In this document: positions 24,909 to 34,724 of the stretch, piece after piece | Numbering within the stretch: position 1 is the first letter of the stretch | How the letters are laid out: the number at the start of each line of letters is the position of its first letter | Source: Streptomyces sp. ATexAB-D23 | GTDB lineage: Bacteria; Actinomycetota; Actinomycetes; Streptomycetales; Streptomycetaceae | NCBI RefSeq assembly: GCF_000373645.1 | Contig: NZ_KB892057.1 | Span: 240,381 to 304,380, forward strand | Length of the DNA stretch: 64,000 nt | Direction of reading: 5' to 3' | Made by a program: the position numbers and the translations under genes | The notes under the pieces: model-generated | Seen by the model: only the letters and a program-made list of their open reading frames with translations | Databases searched by the model: none | Told to the model about the DNA's origin: nothing

Positions 24909-25775
24909 ATGACCACCACCCGTAACGCGCGCGGCACCCGCCCCGTCGCCGCCGCCCTGGCCGCCGCGGGCGTGCTGGCCGGCGCCGCCCTGCTCACCGC
25001 CGCCCCGCAGGCGGCCGCCGCCACCGGCCCGTCCACCACCCCCGCCGCCCTGGCCGCCGCCCACGACGCGGCCACTGACGCCACCACCCTGGACACCCTG
25101 TCCCGGTTCTTCGCCCGGGAGGGCGCCGTCAGCGAGGCGGCGGCCGCACCCCGCATCGAGGGCGCCGCCGTGCCCGTGCGCACCCTGTCCGCCGGCTTCG
25201 TCGCGGGGGAACCCGGGGCACCCATCGCCTCCCTGGACTACCTGGCCAGCACCGCCGTCTCGTCGGACGGGCAGAAGGCGTCGCTGTGGACGCTGCCCGA
25301 GCCGGGCAGGGACGGCGGCTACCAGGTGGTGAACATCGCCACCGGGGACGACGAGGCCCGGTACGCCGCGGCGGGCGCCCGCAAGCTGCCCGGCGGCGTC
25401 GTCTTCCACGAGCCCCAGATCGACGCCTGGTACGTCCAGAAGGGGAGCAAGGTGCTCCCGCTCGACCAGGACGCCGTCCGGGCGGTCGGCAAGGAGGGGA
25501 CGACCCTCTCCGCCTACCGCGCCCGGGTGCGGGCCGCCTACGCCGACAAGCTCCCCGGCTCCGCCTACGCCCGCAAGGGCGAGGCCGGCGGCTACGGGCC
25601 CGCCGAGGCGAAATCCGCCCCGGTGAAGCCGTCCGGGCCCGCCATCGCCGCGGGCGGCGGCGCGGACACGGCCCTGACCGCGGGCTCCACCGCGGCCGCC
25701 GGGGGAGCCGTCGCCGTCCTCGCCCTCTGCGGCGTCACCGCCCTGCGGCTGCGCGGCCGCCGCAGGACCGGATGA
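24909..25775 (+). CDS. Exported, membrane-anchored protein of unknown function
   Basis: A 288-residue protein with an N-terminal signal sequence (about 1-38, ending AAPQAAAA), a soluble extracytoplasmic region, and a C-terminal membrane helix (GGAVAVLALCGVTAL) with a basic RLRGRRRTG tail that would stay in the cytoplasm. No LPxTG sortase motif is present. It starts 4 bases after the peptidase stop, so the two are co-translated; it may be a docking protein, substrate or inhibitor for the peptidase. I do not recognise a domain in the middle. Confidence 0.7.
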   Translation: MTTTRNARGTRPVAAALAAAGVLAGAALLTAAPQAAAATGPSTTPAALAAAHDAATDATTLDTLSRFFAREGAVSEAAAAPRIEGAAVPVRTLSAGFVAGEPGAPIASLDYLASTAVSSDGQKASLWTLPEPGRDGGYQVVNIATGDDEARYAAAGARKLPGGVVFHEPQIDAWYVQKGSKVLPLDQDAVRAVGKEGTTLSAYRARVRAAYADKLPGSAYARKGEAGGYGPAEAKSAPVKPSGPAIAAGGGADTALTAGSTAAAGGAVAVLALCGVTALRLRGRRRTG

Positions 25776-25885
25776 CGCGCACCCCATGACCCCGCGCTCC
25801 GGGACAGGTGACCCCACCCCTGTCCCGGAGCGCGGCGACATCCGGGCACCCCGCACTGTCACTGCCCGCAAGTAGGGTGGGAGAC

Positions 25886-27919
25886 ATGGCAGACCCCTCC
25901 AGCTACCGCCCCAAGCCGGGACAGATCCCCGACTCCCCGGGGGTCTACAAATTCCGCGACGAACACCGCCGGGTGATCTACGTCGGGAAGGCCAAGAGCC
26001 TGCGCCAGCGCCTGGCCAACTACTTCCAGGACCTCTCCGGCCTCCACCCGCGCACGCGCACGATGGTGACCACGGCCGCCTCCGTGGAGTGGACCGTCGT
26101 CTCCACCGAGGTCGAGGCGCTCCAGCTCGAATACTCCTGGATCAAGGAGTTCGACCCCCGGTTCAACGTCAAGTACCGCGACGACAAGAGCTACCCCTAC
26201 CTCGCGGTCACGCTGAACGAGGAGTTCCCCCGGGTCCAGGTGATGCGCGGCGCCAAGAAGAAGGGCGTGCGCTACTTCGGCCCGTACGGGCACGCCTGGG
26301 CGATCCGCGAGACCGTCGACCTGATGCTGCGGGTCTTCCCCGTCCGTACGTGCTCCGCCGGCGTCTTCAAGAACGCCGCGCGCACCGGCCGCCCCTGCCT
26401 CCTCGGCTACATCGGCAAGTGCTCGGCCCCCTGCGTCGGCCGCGTCACCCCCGAGGAGCACCGCGAACTGGCCGACGACTTCTGCGACTTCATGGCCGGC
26501 CGCACCGGCACGTACATCCGCCGCCTGGAGAAGGACATGATGGCGGCGGCCGAGGAGATGGAGTACGAGCGGGCCGCGCGGCTGCGTGACGACGTCGAGG
26601 CGCTCAGGCGCGCCATGGAGAAGAGCGCCGTCGTCCTCGCCGACGCCACCGACGCCGACCTCATCGCGGTCGCCGAGGACGAGCTGGAGGCGGCCGTCCA
26701 GATCTTCCACGTACGCGGCGGCCGGGTGCGCGGCCAGCGCGGCTGGGTCACCGACAAGGTGGAGAACGTCGACACCTCCGGCCTCGTGGAGCACGCCCTC
26801 CAGCAGCTGTACGGCGAGGAGAGCGGCGACGCCGTCCCCAAGGAGGTCCTCGTCCCGGCCCTCCCCGAGGACCCCGAGGCGGTCTCCCAGTGGCTGGCGG
26901 ACCGCCGAGGATCCCAGGTCAGCCTGCGCATCCCGCAGCGCGGCGACAAGAAGGACCTGATGGTCACGGTCCAGCGCAACGCCCAGCAGGCCCTCGGGCT
27001 GCACAAGACCAAGCGCGCCTCCGACCTCACCACCCGCTCCCGGGCCCTGGAGGAGATCGCCGGGGCCCTGGGCCTGGACACCGCCCCGCTGCGCATCGAG
27101 TGCTTCGACATCTCCCACCTCCAGGGCGACGACGTCGTGGCGTCCATGGTCGTCTTCGAGGACGGGCTCGCCCGCAAGGGGGAGTACCGCCGCTTCCAGA
27201 TCAAGGGCTTCGAGGGCCAGGACGACGTCCGCTCGATGCACGAGGTGATCAGCCGCCGCTTCCGCCGCTACCTCCAGGAGAAGGAGCGCACGGGGGAGTG
27301 GGAGGAGACCCCGGCCCCCACGGGCCCGGCGCCCACCGGCCCCGTACCGGCGTCCGCCGAGCCGGCCGCCGAGGGGCCCCGCGAGGACGACGGCCGGCCC
27401 AGGCGCTTCGCGTACCCGCCGCAGCTCCTCGTGGTCGACGGCGGGCAGCCGCAGGTCGCCGCCGCCAAGCGGGCCCTGGACGAGCTGGGCATCGACGACA
27501 TCGCCGTCTGCGGCCTCGCCAAGCGCCTCGAAGAGGTCTGGCTGCCCGATGACGACGACCCGGTGGTCCTGCCCCGTTCCAGCGAGGGGCTGTACCTCCT
27601 CCAGCGCATCCGCGACGAGGCCCACCGCTTCGCCATCACCTACCAGCGCGCCAAGCGGGCCAAGCGCATCCGCTCCAGCCCCCTGGACGCCGTCGCCGGT
27701 CTCGGGGACACCCGCAAACAGGCCCTGATCAAACATTTCGGCTCCGTGAAGAAGCTCAGGCAGGCGACAATCGACGAGATCTGCGAGGTTCCCGGGATAG
27801 GCCGCAGGACGGCGGAATCAGTGGCCGTCGCCCTCGCGGCGGCCGCCCCGGCCGCACCCGCCGTGAACACGGCCACAGGAGAGATCATGGAAGAGGACGA
27901 CGGGGGCAGCACGACATGA
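25886..27919 (+). CDS. uvrC: UvrABC excinuclease subunit C
   Basis: A 677-residue UvrC. The GIY-YIG nuclease domain starts PDSPGVYKFRDEHRRVIYVGKAKSLRQRL. A UVR domain (EEMEYERAARLRDDV) binds UvrB. The RNase-H-like nuclease domain contains ECFDISHLQGDDVVASMVV and LLVVDGGQPQ, and a C-terminal tandem HhH runs from DAVAGLGDTRK to VPGIGRRTAESV. An unusual Pro/Ala-rich insert sits around residues 475-505. It makes both incisions in nucleotide-excision repair. ATG at 25886 follows a GGGTGGGAG sequence. It overlaps rapZ by 4 bases and starts the uvrC-rapZ-yvcK-whiA operon. Confidence 0.97.
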   Translation: MADPSSYRPKPGQIPDSPGVYKFRDEHRRVIYVGKAKSLRQRLANYFQDLSGLHPRTRTMVTTAASVEWTVVSTEVEALQLEYSWIKEFDPRFNVKYRDDKSYPYLAVTLNEEFPRVQVMRGAKKKGVRYFGPYGHAWAIRETVDLMLRVFPVRTCSAGVFKNAARTGRPCLLGYIGKCSAPCVGRVTPEEHRELADDFCDFMAGRTGTYIRRLEKDMMAAAEEMEYERAARLRDDVEALRRAMEKSAVVLADATDADLIAVAEDELEAAVQIFHVRGGRVRGQRGWVTDKVENVDTSGLVEHALQQLYGEESGDAVPKEVLVPALPEDPEAVSQWLADRRGSQVSLRIPQRGDKKDLMVTVQRNAQQALGLHKTKRASDLTTRSRALEEIAGALGLDTAPLRIECFDISHLQGDDVVASMVVFEDGLARKGEYRRFQIKGFEGQDDVRSMHEVISRRFRRYLQEKERTGEWEETPAPTGPAPTGPVPASAEPAAEGPREDDGRPRRFAYPPQLLVVDGGQPQVAAAKRALDELGIDDIAVCGLAKRLEEVWLPDDDDPVVLPRSSEGLYLLQRIRDEAHRFAITYQRAKRAKRIRSSPLDAVAGLGDTRKQALIKHFGSVKKLRQATIDEICEVPGIGRRTAESVAVALAAAAPAAPAVNTATGEIMEEDDGGSTT

Positions 27920-28881
27920 CTGACCACGAACATGAACACGGGCACGACCGCACCGACCGAACAGACGGAGCAGCAGACGTGAGTACGGGCACCTCGACCG
28001 AATCGGGTGACAGCGCGGCCGCCATCCCCGAGCTGGTGATCATCTCCGGCATGTCCGGCGCCGGGCGCAGCACCGCTGCCAAGTGTCTGGAGGACCTCGG
28101 CTGGTTCGTCGTGGACAACCTGCCGCCCGCGCTGATCCCCACCATGGTGGAGCTCGGCGCCCGCTCCCAGGGCAACGTGGCACGGATCGCCGTCGTCGTG
28201 GACGTGCGCGGCCGCCGCTTCTTCGACAACCTGCGCGAATCCCTCGCCGACCTGGACGCCAAGGGCGTCACCCGCCGGGTGGTCTTCCTGGAGTCCTCCG
28301 ACGACGCACTGGTCCGCCGCTTCGAATCGGTCCGCCGCCCCCACCCCCTCCAGGGCGACGGCCGGATCGTCGACGGCATCGCCGCCGAGCGCGACCTGCT
28401 CCGCGAGCTGCGCGGTGACGCCGACCTGGTGATCGACACCTCCAGCCTCAACGTGCACGAGCTGCGCGCCAAGATGGACGCCCAGTTCGCCGGCGACGAG
28501 GAACCGGAGCTGCGCGCCACCGTGATGTCGTTCGGCTTCAAGTACGGCCTGCCGGTCGACGCCGACCTGGTGGTCGACTGCCGCTTCCTGCCCAACCCGC
28601 ACTGGGTCCCGGAGCTGCGCCCCTTCACCGGGCTCAACGAGGAGGTCTCCTCCTACGTCTTCGACCAGCCCGGCGCCAAGGAATTCCTCAACCAGTACAC
28701 CGAACTGCTCCAGCTCGTCGCCGCGGGCTACCGCCGTGAGGGCAAGCGCTACGTGACCATCGCCGTCGGCTGCACGGGCGGCAAGCACCGCTCCGTGGCC
28801 ATGTCCGAGAAGCTGGCGGCGCGGCTCGCCACCGAGGGGATCGAGACCGTGCTCGTACACAGGGACATGGGGCGCGAGTGA
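27916..28881 (+). CDS. rapZ: RapZ/YvcJ-family nucleotide-binding protein
   Basis: A 321-residue RapZ homologue. The Walker A reads GMSGAGRST, with Arg in place of the usual Lys. Downstream are DLGWFVVDNLPP, the family's DTSSLNVHELR, and the C-terminal VTIAVGCTGGKHRSV that in enterobacterial RapZ contributes to RNA and ligand binding. The N-terminal 35 residues are His/Asp/Thr-rich and likely disordered. In E. coli RapZ controls glmS RNA decay; the role in streptomycetes is less clear. Overlaps uvrC (ATGA) and yvcK (GTGA). Confidence 0.95.
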   Translation: MTDHEHEHGHDRTDRTDGAADVSTGTSTESGDSAAAIPELVIISGMSGAGRSTAAKCLEDLGWFVVDNLPPALIPTMVELGARSQGNVARIAVVVDVRGRRFFDNLRESLADLDAKGVTRRVVFLESSDDALVRRFESVRRPHPLQGDGRIVDGIAAERDLLRELRGDADLVIDTSSLNVHELRAKMDAQFAGDEEPELRATVMSFGFKYGLPVDADLVVDCRFLPNPHWVPELRPFTGLNEEVSSYVFDQPGAKEFLNQYTELLQLVAAGYRREGKRYVTIAVGCTGGKHRSVAMSEKLAARLATEGIETVLVHRDMGRE

Positions 28882-29912
28882 CCAGCCGCAATCTGCGCCT
28901 GCGCCGGCTGCGCGGTGCCACGCCCGCGTTCGCCAAGCGCAAGCGCGGCGCCCAGCCCAAGGTCGTCGCGCTCGGCGGCGGCATGGGCCTGTCCGCCTCC
29001 CTCACCGCGCTGCGGCGGATCACCGGCGACCTGACTGCCGTGGTCACCGTCGCCGACGACGGAGGCTCCAGCGGGCGGCTCCGCGAAGAGCTGGGCGTCC
29101 TGCCGCCCGGCGACCTGCGCAAGGCGCTGGCCGCCCTGTGCGGGGACGACGAGTGGGGCCAGACCTGGGCGCAGGTCATCCAGCACCGCTTCCAGTCCAA
29201 GGGCGACCTGCACGAGCACGCGGTCGGCAATCTGCTGATCGTCGCCCTGTGGGAGCAGCTCGGCGACCACGTCCAGGCCCTGGACCTGGTCGGCAAGCTC
29301 CTCGGCGCGCACGGCCGGGTGCTGCCCATGTCCGCCGTGCCGCTGGAGCTCCAGGCCCTGGTCAAGGGCCACGACCCCGACCGCCCGGAGGACGTGGACA
29401 CCGTGCGCGGCCAGGCCACCGTCGCCCTCACCCCGGGCGAGGTGCAGTCGGTGCACGTGGTCCCGGCCGACCCGCCGGCCGTCCCCGAGGCGGTCGCCGC
29501 CGTGCTGGACGCGGACTGGGTGGTCCTCGGTCCGGGCTCCTGGTTCTCCTCGGTCATCCCCCATCTGCTCGTCCCCGAACTGCTGGACGCGCTGATCGAG
29601 ACGAAGGCCCGCAAGGTCCTCTCACTGAACCTCGCACCGCAACCCGGTGAAACAGATGGCTTCTCACCGCAGCGTCATTTGGAGGTTTTGGGACGACACG
29701 CCCCTAAACTCGCCCTGGACGTGGTGCTGGCCGACGAGGCCGCCGTGCCCGACCGCGAATCACTCGCCGACGCAGCGAAAAGGCTCGGCGCCGCGGTCGA
29801 GCTGGCGCCCGTGGCCTCACCCGACGGCGTTCCGATCCATGATCCGGAGCTGTTGGCCGCCGCGTACGACCGTATTTTTCGGATGCATGGAAGGATCGGC
29901 CCATGGCGATGA
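28878..29912 (+). CDS. YvcK/CofD-like gluconeogenesis factor
   Basis: A 344-residue member of the YvcK family (CofD/2-phospho-lactate-transferase fold): VVALGGGMGLSASLTAL, VTVADDGGSSGRLR and GVLPPGDLRKAL are the nucleotide-sugar binding loops. In Bacillus and mycobacteria these proteins bind UDP-GlcNAc-type ligands and link central carbon metabolism to cell-wall synthesis and shape. The GTG start overlaps rapZ and its end overlaps whiA by 10 bases. The last 250 bases are less GC-rich than the rest and may hold a promoter for whiA. Confidence 0.93.
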   Translation: MTSRNLRLRRLRGATPAFAKRKRGAQPKVVALGGGMGLSASLTALRRITGDLTAVVTVADDGGSSGRLREELGVLPPGDLRKALAALCGDDEWGQTWAQVIQHRFQSKGDLHEHAVGNLLIVALWEQLGDHVQALDLVGKLLGAHGRVLPMSAVPLELQALVKGHDPDRPEDVDTVRGQATVALTPGEVQSVHVVPADPPAVPEAVAAVLDADWVVLGPGSWFSSVIPHLLVPELLDALIETKARKVLSLNLAPQPGETDGFSPQRHLEVLGRHAPKLALDVVLADEAAVPDRESLADAAKRLGAAVELAPVASPDGVPIHDPELLAAAYDRIFRMHGRIGPWR

Positions 29913-30892
29913 CGCCGGCGGTGAAGGATGAAGTCTCTCGGCTTCCCGTGACCCGGACCTGCTGCAGGAAGGCAGAGGTTTCGGCGATTCTTCGGTTCGC
30001 GGGTGGACTCCACCTGGTGAGCGGCCGGATCGTGATCGAGGCGGAGCTGGACACCGCGATGGCGGCGCGCCGGCTGAAGCGGGACATCCTGGAGATCTTC
30101 GGGCACAGCTCGGAGCTGATCGTGATGGCACCCGGCGGCCTGCGGCGCGGCTCGCGCTACGTCGTACGCGTGGTGGCGGGCGGCGACCAGCTGGCGCGCC
30201 AGACGGGCCTGGTCGACGGCCGGGGCCGCCCCATCCGCGGCCTGCCCCCGCAGGTGGTCTCGGGGGCCACCTGCGACGCGGAGGCCGCCTGGCGCGGGGC
30301 CTTCCTGGCGCACGGCTCGCTCACCGAGCCCGGCCGCTCCTCCTCGCTGGAGGTGACCTGCCCCGGCCCGGAGGCCGCGCTCGCGCTGGTCGGCGCCGCC
30401 CGCAGGCTCTCCATCGCGGCGAAGGCCCGCGAGGTGCGCGGAGTGGACCGGGTCGTCGTCCGTGACGGCGACGCGATCGGCGCCCTGCTCACCCGGCTCG
30501 GCGCCCATGAATCGGTGCTGGCCTGGGAGGAGCGGCGGATGCGGCGCGAGGTCCGCGCCACCGCCAACCGCCTCGCCAACTTCGACGACGCCAACCTGCG
30601 CCGCTCGGCCAGGGCGGCGGTCGCCGCGGGCGCCCGGGTGGGGCGCGCACTGGAGATCCTGGGCGAGGAGGTCCCCGAGCACCTCGCGGCGGCCGGCCGG
30701 CTGCGCATGGAGCACAAGCAGGCCTCCCTGGAGGAGCTGGGCGCGCTCGCCGACCCGCCGCTCACCAAGGACGCGGTCGCCGGGCGCATCCGGCGGCTCC
30801 TCGCGATGGCCGACAAGCGCGCCCAGGACCTGGGTATCCCCGGCACGGAATCCACTCTCAGCGAAGAGCTGGCCGACGGACTGGTCGGCTGA
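29903..30892 (+). CDS. whiA: Sporulation transcription factor WhiA
   Basis: A 329-residue WhiA. The N-terminal two-thirds is the degenerate LAGLIDADG homing-endonuclease-like fold (CCRKAEVSAILRFAGGLHLV). The C-terminal HTH (about 240-320, HKQASLEELGALADPPLTKDAVAGRIRRLLAMA) is the DNA-binding part. In Streptomyces WhiA acts with WhiB to stop aerial growth and start sporulation septation. It is the last gene of the uvrC operon, followed by a terminator at 30993. Aerial-phase expression from an internal promoter in the upstream gene is known in S. coelicolor, as I recall. Confidence 0.97.
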   Translation: MAMTPAVKDEVSRLPVTRTCCRKAEVSAILRFAGGLHLVSGRIVIEAELDTAMAARRLKRDILEIFGHSSELIVMAPGGLRRGSRYVVRVVAGGDQLARQTGLVDGRGRPIRGLPPQVVSGATCDAEAAWRGAFLAHGSLTEPGRSSSLEVTCPGPEAALALVGAARRLSIAAKAREVRGVDRVVVRDGDAIGALLTRLGAHESVLAWEERRMRREVRATANRLANFDDANLRRSARAAVAAGARVGRALEILGEEVPEHLAAAGRLRMEHKQASLEELGALADPPLTKDAVAGRIRRLLAMADKRAQDLGIPGTESTLSEELADGLVG

Positions 30893-30992
30893 CCCGCGTG
30901 CCCGGCGCCGGCGCCGCGGCGGGAACGGCCCGCGCACCCGCGGGCGTTGACGCTGCGTAATCGTCGCGAGGGGCCGGGGAAGGTGCCCGGAG

Positions 30993-31023
30993 GCCCGTAT
31001 TCCTACTGGGGAGTACGGGCTTT
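30993..31023 (+). terminator. Terminator after whiA
   Basis: GCCCGTATTCC (30993-31003) and GGAGTACGGGC (31010-31020) form an 11-bp stem with one G-U pair and a 6-base loop, followed by TTT. It separates the whiA operon from gap. Confidence 0.8.
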
Positions 31024-31151
31024 CCGCGTCCGTCCGGCCGTGGCCGATGTCACCCCGACGGCTCCGGAGAGGTAGGGTCGTAGGCGGTCGGGGACATCCC
31101 ATACAACTCGCCGGCGTCGAAAACCGGCGTACCTAACGAGGAGATCGGTTC

Positions 31152-32162
<1,011 letters not shown>

Positions 32163-32198
32163 CCGGCGCCGAACCGGCAGGCATCTCGATGTGAGCAC

Positions 32199-32236
32199 GG
32201 GGCTCGAACAGCGCAACGCCGCGCCGTTCGAGCCCC
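32199..32236 (+). terminator. Hairpin between gap and pgk
   Basis: GGGGCTCGAAC (32199-32209) pairs perfectly with GTTCGAGCCCC (32226-32236), an 11-bp stem with a 16-base loop. It could act as a partial terminator or as a 3' stabiliser that gives gap a higher message level than pgk-tpiA. Confidence 0.65.
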
Positions 32237-32273
32237 CTCGCATGCTCCCTCGTCCTCCAAGGAGTCCAGACAG

Positions 32274-33485
32274 ATGAAGACGATCGACGCACTTCTCGCC
32301 GAAGGGGTCGCCGGCAAGCGGGTATTCGTCCGCGCCGACCTCAACGTGCCGCTGAGCGGCACCACCATCACCGACGACGGCCGCATCCGCGCCGTCGCCC
32401 CGACCGTCCGGAAGCTGGCCGAGGCCGGCGCCCGGGTCGTCGTCGCCTCGCACCTGGGCCGCCCCAAGGGCGCCCCGGACCCGGCGTTCTCGCTGGCCCC
32501 CGCCGCCACCCGGCTCGGTGAACTGCTCGGCACCGACGTGGCCTTCGCGACCGACACGGTCGGCGAGTCCGCCCGCGCCACCGTCGCGGCCCTCACCGAC
32601 GGCCGGGTCGCCGTCATCGAGAACCTCCGCTTCAACCCCGGTGAGACCTCCAAGGACGACGCCGAGCGCGGGGCGTTCGCGGATCAGCTCGCCGAGCTCG
32701 CCGACCTGTACGTGGGCGACGGCTTCGGTGCCGTCCACCGCAAGCACGCCTCGGTCTTCGACCTCCCGGCCCGGCTCCCGCACGCCGCGGGCGACCTGAT
32801 CGCCACCGAGGTCGGCGTCCTGAAGAAGCTCACCGACGACGTTCGGCGGCCGTACGCGGTCGTGCTCGGCGGCGCCAAGGTCTCCGACAAGCTCGGCGTC
32901 ATCGACCACCTGCTGGAGCGCGCCGACCGCATCCTCATCGGCGGCGGCATGGCGTACACCTTCCTCAAGGCCCAGGGCCACGAGGTCGGCAGCTCGCTGC
33001 TCCAGGAGGACCAGATCCCGGCCGTGCGCGAATACCTGCGGCGCGCCGAGGAGAAGGGCGTGGAGTTCGTACTCCCCGTCGACGTCGTGGTCGCCCCCGC
33101 GTTCCCCGACCTCAAGACCAAGGCCCCGGCCAACCCCTCCACCGTCGCCGCCGACGCCATGCCGGCCGGGCAGATGGGGCTGGACAACGGCCCGGAGACC
33201 AACAAGCTCTACGCATCGAAGCTCGCCGACGCGGCCACCGTCTTCTGGAACGGCCCGATGGGCGTCTTCGAGCACCCCGACTTCGCCGAGGGCACCCGGG
33301 CCGTCGCCCAGGCCCTCGTCGACTCCTCGGGCTTCAGCGTGGTCGGCGGTGGCGACTCCGCCGCCGCCGTCCGCATCCTGGGCTTCGACGAGAACGCGTT
33401 CGGACACATCTCGACCGGTGGCGGCGCCAGCCTCGAATACCTTGAGGGCAAGACGCTTCCCGGCCTCGCCGCACTGGAGGACTGA
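32274..33485 (+). CDS. pgk: Phosphoglycerate kinase
   Basis: A 403-residue PGK. RVFVRADLNVPL is the substrate-binding N-domain signature, ASHLGRPKG the basic patch, VVLGGAKVSDK the nucleotide side and SVVGGGDSAAAV the C-terminal ATP loop. It makes ATP from 1,3-bisphosphoglycerate. AAGGAG lies 9 bases before the ATG. It is followed by tpiA after 6 bases, so the two are co-transcribed. Confidence 0.98.
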   Translation: MKTIDALLAEGVAGKRVFVRADLNVPLSGTTITDDGRIRAVAPTVRKLAEAGARVVVASHLGRPKGAPDPAFSLAPAATRLGELLGTDVAFATDTVGESARATVAALTDGRVAVIENLRFNPGETSKDDAERGAFADQLAELADLYVGDGFGAVHRKHASVFDLPARLPHAAGDLIATEVGVLKKLTDDVRRPYAVVLGGAKVSDKLGVIDHLLERADRILIGGGMAYTFLKAQGHEVGSSLLQEDQIPAVREYLRRAEEKGVEFVLPVDVVVAPAFPDLKTKAPANPSTVAADAMPAGQMGLDNGPETNKLYASKLADAATVFWNGPMGVFEHPDFAEGTRAVAQALVDSSGFSVVGGGDSAAAVRILGFDENAFGHISTGGGASLEYLEGKTLPGLAALED

Positions 33486-33491
33486 CCTTTC

Positions 33492-34268
33492 ATGACCACC
33501 CGCACCCCGCTGATGGCGGGCAACTGGAAGATGAACCTCAACCACCTTGAGGCCATCGCCCACGTCCAGAAGCTCGCCTTCGCCCTGGCCGACAAGGACT
33601 ACGACGCCGTCGAGGTCGCCGTCCTGCCGCCCTTCACCGACCTGCGCTCCGTGCAGACGCTGGTCGACGGCGACAAGCTGAAGATCAAGTACGGCGCCCA
33701 GGACATCTCGGCGCACGACTCCGGCGCGTACACCGGCGAGATCTCCGGCGCCATGCTCGCCAAGCTGAAGTGCACCTTCGTCGCCGTCGGCCACAGTGAG
33801 CGCCGCCAGTACCACGGCGAGACCGACGAGGTCTGCAACGCCAAGGTGAAGGCCGCCTACAAGCACGGCCTGACCCCGATCCTGTGCGTCGGCGAGGGCC
33901 TGGACGTCCGCAAGGCCGGCGACCAGGTCGCGCACACCCTCGCGCAGCTCGACGGCGCCCTGAAGGACATCCCGGCCGAGCAGGCCGAGACCATCGTGGT
34001 CGCCTACGAGCCGGTCTGGGCCATCGGGACCGGCGAGGTCGCCACCCCCGAGGACGCCCAGGAGGTCTGCGGCGCGATCCGCGGCCGGCTCGCCGAGCTG
34101 TACTCGCAGGAGCTGGCCGACGCGGTCCGCATCCAGTACGGCGGCTCGGTCAAGTCCGGCAACGTGGCCGCGATCATGGCCCAGCCCGACGTCGACGGCG
34201 CCCTGATCGGCGGCGCGGCGCTGGACGCCGACGAGTTCGTCAAGATCGTCCGCTTCCGCGACCAGTGA
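33492..34268 (+). CDS. tpiA: Triosephosphate isomerase
   Basis: A 258-residue TIM barrel. NWKMNLNH holds the catalytic Lys, VGHSERRQ the catalytic His, and AYEPVWAIGTG the catalytic Glu and phosphate loop; QYGGSVKSGN closes the site. It interconverts dihydroxyacetone phosphate and glyceraldehyde 3-phosphate. The start is 6 bases after the pgk stop, and a strong terminator follows. Confidence 0.98.
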   Translation: MTTRTPLMAGNWKMNLNHLEAIAHVQKLAFALADKDYDAVEVAVLPPFTDLRSVQTLVDGDKLKIKYGAQDISAHDSGAYTGEISGAMLAKLKCTFVAVGHSERRQYHGETDEVCNAKVKAAYKHGLTPILCVGEGLDVRKAGDQVAHTLAQLDGALKDIPAEQAETIVVAYEPVWAIGTGEVATPEDAQEVCGAIRGRLAELYSQELADAVRIQYGGSVKSGNVAAIMAQPDVDGALIGGAALDADEFVKIVRFRDQ

Positions 34269-34301
34269 GTATGCGGTAGCGCGGATCCGTCGTACCCTTG
34301 C

Positions 34302-34337
34302 GGGGGCCGGGGAGGGCAGCCTCCCGGCCCCCGTTGT
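34302..34337 (+). terminator. Terminator after tpiA
   Basis: GGGGGCCGGGGAGG (34302-34315) pairs with CCTCCCGGCCCCC (34320-34332) with one bulged G and a GCAG loop, followed by GTTGT. It ends the glycolytic transcript before secG. Confidence 0.8.
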
Positions 34338-34378
34338 TCGTACATGCAGTCAGGATTTCCGGAAAGTAGGGACCAGCC

Positions 34379-34615
34379 GTGATTTTGGGGTTCGAGATCG
34401 CCCTGATCGTCTTCAGCCTGCTGCTGATGCTGCTGGTGCTGATGCACAAGGGCAAGGGCGGCGGTCTTTCCGACATGTTCGGTGGCGGCATGCAGTCCTC
34501 CGTCGGTGGTTCCTCGGTCGCCGAGCGCAACCTCGACCGGATCACCGTCGTGGTCGGTCTGGGCTGGTTCGCGTGCATCGTGGTGCTCGGCCTGCTCATC
34601 AAGCTGGACAACTGA
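34379..34615 (+). CDS. secG: Preprotein translocase subunit SecG
   Basis: A 78-residue protein with two membrane helices (about 4-20 and 54-73) joined by a glycine-rich cytoplasmic loop (KGKGGGLSDMFGGGM), the SecG pattern. It assists SecYE during protein export. GTG at 34379. The position after tpiA is common in actinobacteria. Confidence 0.95.
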   Translation: MILGFEIALIVFSLLLMLLVLMHKGKGGGLSDMFGGGMQSSVGGSSVAERNLDRITVVVGLGWFACIVVLGLLIKLDN

Positions 34616-34724
34616 CCCGTCGTACGCGATTCCCGGTGACGGTGTAACTCCTTTCACTGGACGCGCGTTGGGCCTTACGTAGACTGGGGCATCTTCGAGC
34701 ACCATCACGCAGGGAGTTACGACC

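Noticed and set aside
34616..34724. Sigma-R promoter for rbpA
   Set aside because: No GGAAT-N18/19-GTT arrangement on the plus strand at a useful distance; the GGGAAT-like bases are on the other strand.
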